Shown: piece by piece, positions 1-7,272 of the stretch
Numbering within the stretch: the first letter of the stretch is position 1
Layout of the letters: every line of letters starts with the position of its first letter
NCBI GenBank assembly: GCA_030609865.1
Contig: JAUWSZ010000005.1
Span: 1 to 15,919 of the forward strand
Direction: 5' to 3'
DNA from: a bacterium
GTDB taxonomy: Bacteria > Desulfobacterota > DSWW01
DNA length: 15,919 bases
Program-made: the position numbers and the translations under genes
The notes under the pieces: model-generated
Databases searched by the model: none
Seen by the model: only the letters and a program-made list of their open reading frames with translations
What the model was told of the DNA's origin: nothing

Positions 1-4
1 CCCA

Positions 5-24
5 CCTGATCTGTCCTGATCAGG
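5..24. repeat. Short inverted repeat at window start
   Basis: CCTGATC (5-11) and GATCAGG (18-24) form a 7-bp perfect stem with a 6-nt loop. No T-tract follows on the plus strand, so it is not a clear intrinsic terminator. It may be the end of an upstream transcription unit or a protein-binding site. I see no gene in 1-167. Confidence 0.3.
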
Positions 25-167
25 CTTCGCTGTACACGCCTGCTATGTCTCTTCAGTGACTATACGAACCAAACCAGTGACACCTCCGGTCTGAGAGTTG
101 CTGTCCTTTGTCGTCAAGTGCAAACTTCGTCGTCGACCCTGGGATATCAAGGACCGGCGTTTTTTGT

Positions 168-197
168 TTGACACGGCGAGGGGAATTCTCCTATGAT
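168..197 (+). promoter_or_regulatory. Sigma70-type promoter of the sulfatase gene
   Basis: TTGACA (168-173) matches the -35 consensus 6/6. An 18-bp spacer separates it from TATGAT (192-197), which matches the -10 consensus 5/6. Transcription would start near 203-205. The -10 box contains the ATG at 193-195, so an mRNA from this promoter could not use that codon. This favours translation starting at 241 or 250. It is the best promoter I can see in the window, but it is a prediction from sequence alone. Confidence 0.5.
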
Positions 198-240
198 TCG
201 TTCAGCCTTCACCTCGTTCTTGAACCACAACGGGAGATGG

Positions 241-1698
241 ATGAGAGCCATGGGAGATTCTTGCCGCAGGCGTTATCCGGGATGGATCTTGGCCGTATGG
301 CTGGCCTGCCTGTGCTGGCCCCTTCAAGCCCTGGCCGACCCCCCTGCTAGAATGTCCATGATTGATGCAAGGGAGATGACCAGCCACGCCGCCCCTCCCA
401 TGGATTCCCGTTTGCACGGGAATGACGAAAAGTGCAAGCCACCGAACATCCTGTTCATCCTGAGCGACGATCATCGATGGGACTTCCTCAGCTGTGTGGG
501 GCATCCCTTTGTGGAGACCCCCAGGCTGGATCGTCTCGCCGACGAAGGGATTCTGTTCTCGAATGCCTTTGTGACGACCTCCCTGTGCACCCCGAGCCGG
601 GCCAGTTTCCTCACCGGTCAGTACGCGCACACCCACGGGGTGCAGAACAACCTGACCGGCTGGCGAAACGAAAACGTCACGTTCCTGGAACTCCTGAAGA
701 GGGCGGGCTACGACACCGCCTTTATCGGCAAGTGGCACATGCCGGGACGCCTGCCCGACCTGCGCGGTGTGGACCGCTTCATCACCTTCACGATCCAGGC
801 CGGACAGGGACGCTACTGGAAGTGCCCGCTCATCGTGGACGGGGAGGAAGTGCCGGCCAGGAAGCCCTACATCACCGAGGACCTGACCGATTACGCCCTG
901 GAATACCTCGAGCAGGAACGGGAGAACCCTTTCTGCCTGTATCTCTCGTATAAGGCGGTCCATCACGCATGGCGGCCGCCCCCCGATCTCGTTGATCTGT
1001 ACGACGACGTCGAGCCGGACCTCCCGAAAGAGGCGGACACCTGGATCACCACGACCCGGGGCAACATCTTCGTCGGGACCTTTGGCAAGCTCGAGCATCA
1101 CTACATGAACTACGCCCGTTGTGTCGTCTCCCTGGACAGACAGATCGGGCGTGTCCTGGATAAACTCGACGAACTGGGTCTGGCCGAGGATACGTTGGTC
1201 GTCTATGCCGGGGACAAAGGGTACTTCTGGGGGGAGCATCGCCTCGTAGACAAGCGGTGGCCCTACGAGGAGTCCATACGCGTTCCCTGGATCGTCCGCT
1301 ATCCGGGTGTTATCCCGGACCCGGGTCGTCGTGCGGGCCAGATGGTGGCGAACATCGATCTGGGTCCGACTCTGCTGGCGGCCGCCGGGGTCGAGGTCCC
1401 GGAGTCCATGGACGGCCAGAGCTTCCTGCCAGTGCTCCGCTCTCCGGACGCCCCGGGTCGCAAGGCCTGGCTGTACGAGTATTTCCAGGACTTTCCCTAC
1501 AACGTGCCCGGGCTTCAGGCGGTCCGCACAGATACCCACATGTATATAGAGTACGAAGGCCGGCGCCCTCCTGAACTATTTGATCTGGTGAAGGACCCTC
1601 GTCAAAAACAGAACCTCATCGGCACGCCCGAAGGGGACCGACTCCGGCCGGCGTTGAAGGGCATGCTGGAAAACTTGAAGAGAGGGGAGCGTCCGTAA
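241..1698 (+). CDS. Exported formylglycine-dependent sulfatase (arylsulfatase family)
   Basis: Predicted to hydrolyse a sulfate ester outside the cytoplasm; the substrate is unknown. Residues are numbered from ATG 241 (485 aa, normal for the family). An N-terminal signal peptide (arginines, then a hydrophobic run ending ALA, about residue 32) precedes a 25-residue linker. The metal-site Asp pair is D76-D77 in ILSDDH. The signature CTPSR starts at Cys116, the residue that becomes formylglycine, so the cell needs a maturase. GKWH (K164, H166), VHH (H241-H242) and the C-terminal DGQSFLP and ELFDL blocks are also typical. The late metal motif reads GDKGYF: Lys326 replaces the usual Asn, His or Gln after Asp325. 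ATG 193 is in frame but lies inside the promoter -10 box; ATG 250 is another possible start. GGGAG at 232-236 could be the ribosome binding site. A palindromic repeat lies inside the reading frame at 400-432. A membrane-protein gene follows 1 nt after the stop. Confidence 0.93.
   Translation: MRAMGDSCRRRYPGWILAVWLACLCWPLQALADPPARMSMIDAREMTSHAAPPMDSRLHGNDEKCKPPNILFILSDDHRWDFLSCVGHPFVETPRLDRLADEGILFSNAFVTTSLCTPSRASFLTGQYAHTHGVQNNLTGWRNENVTFLELLKRAGYDTAFIGKWHMPGRLPDLRGVDRFITFTIQAGQGRYWKCPLIVDGEEVPARKPYITEDLTDYALEYLEQERENPFCLYLSYKAVHHAWRPPPDLVDLYDDVEPDLPKEADTWITTTRGNIFVGTFGKLEHHYMNYARCVVSLDRQIGRVLDKLDELGLAEDTLVVYAGDKGYFWGEHRLVDKRWPYEESIRVPWIVRYPGVIPDPGRRAGQMVANIDLGPTLLAAAGVEVPESMDGQSFLPVLRSPDAPGRKAWLYEYFQDFPYNVPGLQAVRTDTHMYIEYEGRRPPELFDLVKDPRQKQNLIGTPEGDRLRPALKGMLENLKRGERP
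400..432. repeat. REP-like palindromic repeat inside the sulfatase reading frame
   Basis: ATTCCCG (404-410) and CGGGAAT (417-423) form a perfect 7-bp stem with a 6-nt loop. The surroundings (ggattcccg ... cgggaatgacga) match the short repeat that commonly appears in Proteobacteria as spurious peptides such as VIPVQTGIHG; exactly that peptide is read on the minus strand here. On the plus strand it is translated as MDSRLHGNDEK in the linker between signal peptide and catalytic domain. It keeps the frame open. Identity with the family is recalled by eye, not searched. Confidence 0.7.
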
Positions 1699-1699
1699 C

Positions 1700-2260
1700 A
1701 TGGAACGACAGAGCCTCATCCGCAGGGCGGTCACGCCTGCGGTTACCGTGCTGATCGTCATGGCCGCAAGCGCGATCCTCTACGACCAGTCCTGGCGGAT
1801 TGCGAGCGACGCGCTTCACCAGCTCACGGCCTATGTGTCCGGTCTGGTCCTTTTCGCGAGCATCGGATTCGGCTTCCTGTACGTGTACCCCAGGGCCTTC
1901 TTCCGCGGGGCGAGCGCCCTGGAGAGAATCCTCGCCTCCCTCGTGACCCCGTTGGTATGGGACGTGAAGGAAATGCTACGGGTGAGCGAGTATTTTACCT
2001 GGGGGGAGTCCCTGTACTATGGCCTGAACCCGATCTTTCTCCTGTGCCTGTGTGTCGGGGCCGCCCAGATGGGCATCTGCGAAATGGCCTGCCGTTCGGT
2101 GCGCAACAGGCAGGTTCTGGAATCTGTTCCCGTGATCACGCCGGCCTCCCTGATCCCGGTCCTCGTGGGCCTGCTCGGTGTGGGCGTCTTCTTCGTCTGG
2201 GGCATGGGCGTCCACTCGTTCTACATCTATCAGGAGGGGTACAAGGCCCTGTTTACGTAG
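1700..2260 (+). CDS. Four-helix integral membrane protein, function unknown
   Basis: I do not recognise this 186-aa protein. It has four clear hydrophobic segments, at about residues 11-29, 42-63, 105-127 and 147-170. A fifth, weaker one lies at about 75-88, before a charged VKEM stretch. It opens MERQSLIRRA, so the N-terminus is probably cytoplasmic. Cysteines cluster around the third helix (C116, C118, C127, C131). No catalytic or transporter signature is visible. The ATG lies 1 nt after the sulfatase stop, and a GGGGAG motif sits inside the end of that gene (about 1684-1689), so the two are almost certainly co-transcribed and perhaps translationally coupled. A partner role in sulfatase export, anchoring or sulfate-ester metabolism is only inference from position. 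Confidence 0.75.
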   Translation: MERQSLIRRAVTPAVTVLIVMAASAILYDQSWRIASDALHQLTAYVSGLVLFASIGFGFLYVYPRAFFRGASALERILASLVTPLVWDVKEMLRVSEYFTWGESLYYGLNPIFLLCLCVGAAQMGICEMACRSVRNRQVLESVPVITPASLIPVLVGLLGVGVFFVWGMGVHSFYIYQEGYKALFT

Positions 2261-2325
2261 CATTTTGTATCTCCTTGCCCAGATTTGAGGCAAACATTTT
2301 TTGCAACCTAACCCCTGGACCTCTC

Positions 2326-2351
2326 ATCTATAGTTTTCGAAATAGATTTTC
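2326..2351 (+). terminator. Weak AT-rich hairpin, possible terminator after the sulfatase pair
   Basis: ATCTAT (2326-2331) and ATAGAT (2342-2347) form a 6-bp stem with a 10-nt loop, running directly into TTTT. The stem is AT-rich and thermodynamically weak, and it lies about 65 nt after the stop at 2260. It is the only candidate I found in 2261-2458. Confidence 0.2.
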
Positions 2352-2458
2352 GCAACGGGGACTTGTGTCGGATTCGAGGCATCCAAAGAAAGAGGCAAGA
2401 ACATCGAGACAGCGATTCAGATTGTTGATCTGTCAACCTGGAGAGAAGGAGTTGGAAC

Positions 2459-3001
2459 ATGAACGCACCGAGGGGAGTTTTCTTGTTATGTGCCGTACTG
2501 CTGGCTGCTGGCTGTTCATCCGTGAGCGTGTCGCATGACTTCGACAGCCAGGTGGATTTCGCAAACCTTCGCACCTACAGTTGGGTTACAGCCCCGGAAT
2601 CGACGTCTGAGAACGTTCAAAGGGAGCTGGAGACGAACAGCCTGATCGAAGGCCGGGTCAAGAGGGCCGTGAACCAGCAGTTGGCGGCGAAGGGACTCAG
2701 GGAAACGACACAGGACCCGGATTTTCTCGTGGCCTTTCACACCGGAGTGCAAGACAAGACAGACATTCAGAGCTGGGGATACGGGTATGGCTATTGGGGG
2801 ATGCGCGGGGGAGGTGTCTCGACGATCCATTACCAGGAAGGGACCCTGATCCTGGATTTCGTCGATCCCAAGAGCAACAACCTCATCTGGCGTGGCACCG
2901 GAAAGAAGGTGGTGTCAGAAAGGACAACGCCTGAGAAGAGCGAAAAAGAGATCAACGAGGCTGTTGAGAAGATACTCGCGAAGTATCCGCCCTCTCCCTG
3001 A
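2459..3001 (+). CDS. DUF4136 family lipoprotein
   Basis: A 180-aa predicted lipoprotein. The N-terminus has a hydrophobic signal and a lipobox LAAGC with lipidated Cys19; Ser20 at the +2 position favours the outer membrane. The mature part begins with VSVSHDFDSQVDFANLRTYSW, abbreviated here as the typical DUF4136 opening (about residues 22-42). It then has the 'DPDFLVAFHTG' strand, a Gly/Tyr-rich loop (YGYGYWGMRGGG), the 'GTLILDFVDPKSNNLIWRG' block and a closing helix EINEAVEKILAKYPP. No biochemical function is established for the family. AAGGAG just upstream supports the ATG. The 198-bp region before it separates it from the sulfatase pair, so it is probably its own unit. Its stop lies 2 nt from the stop of the convergent radical SAM gene. 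Confidence 0.88.
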   Translation: MNAPRGVFLLCAVLLAAGCSSVSVSHDFDSQVDFANLRTYSWVTAPESTSENVQRELETNSLIEGRVKRAVNQQLAAKGLRETTQDPDFLVAFHTGVQDKTDIQSWGYGYGYWGMRGGGVSTIHYQEGTLILDFVDPKSNNLIWRGTGKKVVSERTTPEKSEKEINEAVEKILAKYPPSP

Positions 3002-3003
3002 CT

Positions 3004-4758
3004 CTACAGATTCGCGACGAGTCTGATAGGTTTGGACAGGATCCGCAGCGGCGAGGGCCTCTTCCTCATCCTGCGAACCACCCTCGGTGGGGCCGTGTCG
3101 CCCGGTGTGTAATAGGTCCAACGGACCGGCGGATCCGCGGCCATCTCCGTGAGACCGCGCTCGGCTGTCTTGCGCTGCCGTTTCATGACCTGGAGGATGA
3201 GTTCCCGGAAGAACCTCTGTCCGAGACTCGGCTGGCCCAGAAGCCTCACGTACCGCTTCTCGAGTTCATCCACCTTGTCCCGTACTTCTCTCGTGGGGGC
3301 GAACTCCCGAATGGTCTTCAGAGCGGGGTAGGATCCCTGGGCCTTGCGTGCCAGGTATTCGGCCCGTTGCTGGAAGTGCATCCTGGGGTCGTTGCGGTAT
3401 CTCTGATAACCCGAGAGCGCTACGCTGTGCATGTTCAGAACAGTGGGCCCGTTGTGATCCATCAGCTTGTCATGGGTCTTGTCGAAGACCTTTCGAAGCT
3501 CTCCGAGGCCGAAATTTTTCGTGCGATACACATCGTCCTTCCAGATCTGAATGTCGGACCAGGTATACTCGGGCAGGAGCCGGCCCTCCTCCTTCACACG
3601 CTTGTAGCAAGGTGTCCCCGGACAGGGCGTGTAGGGTGCAATCTGGTACATAACCGGGCTCAGAGAGACGAGGTTGTCGATGTCCTGCTCGATGTTCTCC
3701 GGCGTCTGAAAATCGAGCCCCAGGATGAAGGAAGCGACGGTGGATATCCCCCGGTCGTGAAGCCCCTTGAAGACTTCACTCAATTCGCTGCCTCCTCGTT
3801 TCGTGAACTTGTGGTCCTGGTCGACAACCCGTTCGTAGGTTGATTCCACACCGACCCAGATCGTGTCCGGGCCGCATGCGGCCAGCTCATCCAGATCGAA
3901 TTGAGAAATCGACTTCATACTGGCAAAGCAGAAATAGCCTGCCTGCCCGATCAGGCCTCCCTCGCGCATGTTGCGGCCCAGCCGGAGGACGTAGTCCTTG
4001 TCGAGGAGAAAGTCTTCGTCGAACAATGACATGTTGATGGGCGGAGGCGAGCCATTGAGCCTGGGCACCCTGTTCATGGCGGCGGACATGAATGCGTAGC
4101 ATTCATCCGGATCCGCCACGACGATCTTCTTTGCCTTGAAGAAGGCGGAAGTGTTGCAGAACTCACATCCGCCGGTACAGCCCAGCGCGACCAGGATCGT
4201 CGGTACCGGAACCGGAGGCAGAAAGTCCAACCCCTTGATCGTGGTCCCGCCCATGGGCATGTGAAACTGCGTGATCCTCCTCTCGTAGGGCTCATCGCCG
4301 AGAAGCCGGCGAAAGAACCCTACGCCCTCCTCGCGACACACATAATCGGCATTGCTCAGGATATACCCGGCAAGGTCCTCCGGGTCGTGCGGCACGGGAT
4401 CGTCCAGGCCGGCCACGCCGTAACCACCGACGACGATTTTGGTCTTGGGGCTCACCCTGCGCGCCGCCTCGATCATCTTCGCCACGATGGGCGTGTAGAT
4501 GCCGATAATCTGGATCCCCACGTAGTCGTAGTTGTTCTTGAGTTCCTCCTCGAATTCCTCCAGGTGAGAATACTCCAATACGGTCGTGTGGGCGTTGATG
4601 TTCTCTGCGATCATGTACAGGGCCCAGCAGTGGGAGTGAGAGGTGAAGCTAAAGACCCCCTGCCCCCGGGACAGACGGGATGCGAAGAAGTCGAGCACAT
4701 TTTCGCCCCAGACAAGAGGATAGGGGCCGCAAGGATTGGCCAAGAGGACGCTCGCCAT
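3004..4758 (-). CDS. Cobalamin-binding radical SAM protein
   Basis: A 584-aa class-B-like radical SAM enzyme. Residues 1-150 look like a B12-binding Rossmann domain: strand and helix around HCWALYMIAENI, then YVGIQIIG (about 79-86) and a VVGGYG loop (109-114). The classical DxHxxG base-off motif is not seen. The radical SAM cluster motif is C194-x3-C198-x2-C201 (GCTGGCEFCNTS), which would bind a [4Fe-4S] cluster and SAM. Downstream are the barrel elements FDEDFLLD, WVGVEST and FILGLDF, then QIAPYTPCPGTP (about 372-383). A long basic C-terminal tail (about 450-584) resembles HpnP/HpnJ-type or DUF4070-like proteins, but I cannot assign one. Such enzymes methylate unactivated carbons or rearrange skeletons; the substrate here is unknown. 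AAAGGAGA precedes the ATG. It follows the penicillin acylase gene on the same strand by 71 nt. Confidence 0.9.
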   Translation of the reverse strand: MASVLLANPCGPYPLVWGENVLDFFASRLSRGQGVFSFTSHSHCWALYMIAENINAHTTVLEYSHLEEFEEELKNNYDYVGIQIIGIYTPIVAKMIEAARRVSPKTKIVVGGYGVAGLDDPVPHDPEDLAGYILSNADYVCREEGVGFFRRLLGDEPYERRITQFHMPMGGTTIKGLDFLPPVPVPTILVALGCTGGCEFCNTSAFFKAKKIVVADPDECYAFMSAAMNRVPRLNGSPPPINMSLFDEDFLLDKDYVLRLGRNMREGGLIGQAGYFCFASMKSISQFDLDELAACGPDTIWVGVESTYERVVDQDHKFTKRGGSELSEVFKGLHDRGISTVASFILGLDFQTPENIEQDIDNLVSLSPVMYQIAPYTPCPGTPCYKRVKEEGRLLPEYTWSDIQIWKDDVYRTKNFGLGELRKVFDKTHDKLMDHNGPTVLNMHSVALSGYQRYRNDPRMHFQQRAEYLARKAQGSYPALKTIREFAPTREVRDKVDELEKRYVRLLGQPSLGQRFFRELILQVMKRQRKTAERGLTEMAADPPVRWTYYTPGDTAPPRVVRRMRKRPSPLRILSKPIRLVANL

Positions 4759-4829
4759 GTCGCAGTTCTCCTTTGCTCTCCGGGGTGTCTGCTCTTATCG
4801 TGTATTGTACGACAGTTCGTGGAAGAATT

Positions 4830-7232
4830 CTAAGGGCAAGGGATTTTTTGTGTCCTTTTGAGCGTCAGGACCCTTGACAGATCTTCTGCGGAAGCGAAGT
4901 GCATCGGTATTTGACTGCCCTCTGCCCACATGTGGGCCAGGTCGTCGTAATGAGGGCTCATGTAATGGCCGGACTGGCCCGGGGGGCAGATGATGGTAGA
5001 TTTCTCGAAGTCAGAGAAATCAACCACCAGGCGTATCACGCCTCCGGACTCCATCTCATACGGCTTCGTGTTGTCCCACATGCCGGCGTTGATCGTAAAG
5101 GTGTCGCCGTCCGTCGGGATGGGACGCAGGTTGAAGAAAGGCAGTTTGGCCCCCATGGGATGCACGAAGGTCATCCGGTGGACCTTCCCCCACGTCCAGC
5201 CCTGCGGGTCGGGTCCCAGCCTCTGGGTAAGCTCCTCGACCGCCTCTTCCATACTCTTCAGAACGACCGCATCCCGGGTTTCCCGCAACGGGGTGGTGAG
5301 GACGTTATCGAAGAGGATGTGGTCGTCCTGATCCGCCATGCGAATGAGAAGAAGATCCGGTACGTAGATGATGTAGCTCTGCGAAAGGTACTCCGTCCAC
5401 AACGGCACGCCCACTTCGTCTGCAAAGGTGTTCTCCATCAACCGGAAATAGAATGCATTGAAGAGCGTGGCGGCCGGGCTTTCGGTCCGGATATCATAGT
5501 CCCAGCCATCGAAGAGCTTCAGGCCTTTCTCCATGTCGTCCCTGTCCCTGCAGGCCCGAACGACGTGGGGAAGCCACCGTTTGGCCACGACAGAGACCGT
5601 GTCCAGCTGCAGGTCTCGCGCCCGTTCGAGCGTTAGTCCTCCCAGGTCCTTGGCCAGCTCCTCGAAGCGAAGGGCCCGTTCGTACAAGTAGTAGTTTGTC
5701 AAGTGGTAGTCGGTTTCCTTGGCAGGGTTGTTGAACGAGGCCAGATAGCCTTTCCCCGGGTTCAGGTCATAGGGAAGCCTTTCAAACGGGATGGTTCCCT
5801 GCCACGCATACTCGCCCGTCCATCCCGGCACCGGAAGGGTGCCGGTGCCCTTCTTGCGTATCGGTGGAGAGGCAACGTACTGGTAGCCGATGTTCCCCTG
5901 CACGTCTGCATAGCCTACGTTCAGGGTGGGGGTCTTCACGTGGCGCAATGCCTCCCGGAATTCCTCGAACGTGGAGGCCTTGTTGAGTTCCAGGAAGCCC
6001 TGAACCAGGCCCGTTGGTTCCATCCCGACCCACTTCATGGCCGCGTTGTCCGGTGCAAGGGGCATGACTTCCGAGATGATCGGCCCGTGCCTCGAGATTT
6101 TGACCTCGAGTTTCTCTTCCCTGATTCCCTCCTTGGTCTTGATCTTCAGCGTTTCTTCTACGATCCGGAAATCCTCGTATCCGTTCTCCGTCAGGTACTG
6201 GTTGGGGTTTTCCGGATGAATCTTTTCGATGAAGTAGTCGAGCTCATCCACCCTGCCGTTGACCATGCTCCAGGCGATCTTCCCGTTGAATCCGACCGCG
6301 CTCACGCCCGGCGTCCCCGGTATGGCCCCGCCGATGGCATCGAGCGTGTCCGACTTCAGATGAATGACATTGAACAGGGCGGGGATCCTGGGCTTCAGAT
6401 CCGGGCTCCCGGTGAACAAGGGTGCACCGGTCGTCGTGAGCGATCCGGAATAGATCATCCAGTTGCTGGCCGCGATTTCCGGCGGGCCCAGGGGTGCTTT
6501 GATGGCCGTGGCTGCGAGGCTTCGTGACGGGTAGCGGATGAACGAGTTTTCGTGCGGTCGAGCCCCGTGCCGGGCTGCCGGCCCGGAGACGGTGGGTGCG
6601 AAGTCCGGAGGGGAGGGGATGAAGTACTCCAGCGTCTCCCTGTCCGTGTTCTCCCCGATACGGTACAGGATGAGCTCGGTCTTCTTCGAACGGGTCAGGC
6701 TGTATGCCATGAGCGTGGCGCAGACCACCGTGTCTTCAGGCACCCAGGGACCGGGTCGCGCACGGAGGAAGACGTACTCACGGGGCAGATGCTTCACCGT
6801 CTCGATGTAGGCATTCACACCTCGGGTATAGGCGACGATGATGTCCCTGCATTCCTCGGACAGCTGAGCGAATTCGACGCTTGCCAGGCGGTAGAAGCCC
6901 ACCGTCTTCATGAACTTGTCGGTCTGTAACGTGGCCTCGCCGAACAGGGAGGAAAGCTCGCCCCTGCCGGCCAGCCGTGTCATGTCCATCTGGAACATCC
7001 TCTCCCTCGCTGTGATGTAGCCTTGCGCGAAGAAGAGGTCCTCGTCGTTCTCGGCGAAGATGTGGGGAACGCCGTATGGGTCGAACCTGACCTGGACGTC
7101 GGATGCGAGGCCCTCGAGCTCGACCGTGCCTTCGTAGTCGGGCAGGGGGAGTCGGAAAAAGACCCGAGTGGCTGTCACGAGAAGAATGGCGAGGCCCACC
7201 AGGATGATCAAGGCGTATTTGACGGTCTTCAT
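4830..7232 (-). CDS. Penicillin acylase family (S45) Ntn hydrolase, membrane-anchored precursor
   Basis: An 800-aa amidase precursor that should self-cleave into alpha and beta chains. Residues 6-26 form a signal or membrane anchor. The alpha part has the family landmarks YGVPHIFA (53-60), AQGYITARERMFQMD (69-83) and RLAGRGELSSLFGE (86-99). The beta chain begins at the nucleophile Ser256 in AASNWMIYSG. The residue before it is Ala255, where Gly is common in studied enzymes. GFNGKIAW (314-321), HGPI (382-385), the NN pair N501-N502 (position of the oxyanion-hole Asn) and Arg522 also fit. Relatives hydrolyse penicillins, acyl-homoserine lactones, glutaryl or other N-acyl amides in the periplasm. 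Substrate cannot be deduced here. GGGAGGA lies just upstream of the ATG. It is the middle gene of a three-gene minus-strand unit, 40 nt after the alpha/beta hydrolase. Confidence 0.93.
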   Translation of the reverse strand: MKTVKYALIILVGLAILLVTATRVFFRLPLPDYEGTVELEGLASDVQVRFDPYGVPHIFAENDEDLFFAQGYITARERMFQMDMTRLAGRGELSSLFGEATLQTDKFMKTVGFYRLASVEFAQLSEECRDIIVAYTRGVNAYIETVKHLPREYVFLRARPGPWVPEDTVVCATLMAYSLTRSKKTELILYRIGENTDRETLEYFIPSPPDFAPTVSGPAARHGARPHENSFIRYPSRSLAATAIKAPLGPPEIAASNWMIYSGSLTTTGAPLFTGSPDLKPRIPALFNVIHLKSDTLDAIGGAIPGTPGVSAVGFNGKIAWSMVNGRVDELDYFIEKIHPENPNQYLTENGYEDFRIVEETLKIKTKEGIREEKLEVKISRHGPIISEVMPLAPDNAAMKWVGMEPTGLVQGFLELNKASTFEEFREALRHVKTPTLNVGYADVQGNIGYQYVASPPIRKKGTGTLPVPGWTGEYAWQGTIPFERLPYDLNPGKGYLASFNNPAKETDYHLTNYYLYERALRFEELAKDLGGLTLERARDLQLDTVSVVAKRWLPHVVRACRDRDDMEKGLKLFDGWDYDIRTESPAATLFNAFYFRLMENTFADEVGVPLWTEYLSQSYIIYVPDLLLIRMADQDDHILFDNVLTTPLRETRDAVVLKSMEEAVEELTQRLGPDPQGWTWGKVHRMTFVHPMGAKLPFFNLRPIPTDGDTFTINAGMWDNTKPYEMESGGVIRLVVDFSDFEKSTIICPPGQSGHYMSPHYDDLAHMWAEGSQIPMHFASAEDLSRVLTLKRTQKIPCP

Positions 7233-7272
7233 GCGTCCTCCCGCGCTATAGAAGCTGCCTGCTTTGCCAAAG

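Noticed and set aside
202..1539. 445-residue ORF antisense to the sulfatase
   Set aside because: Shadow of the sulfatase. It contains VIPVQTGIHG, which is the usual false peptide of the dispersed repeat at 400-432.
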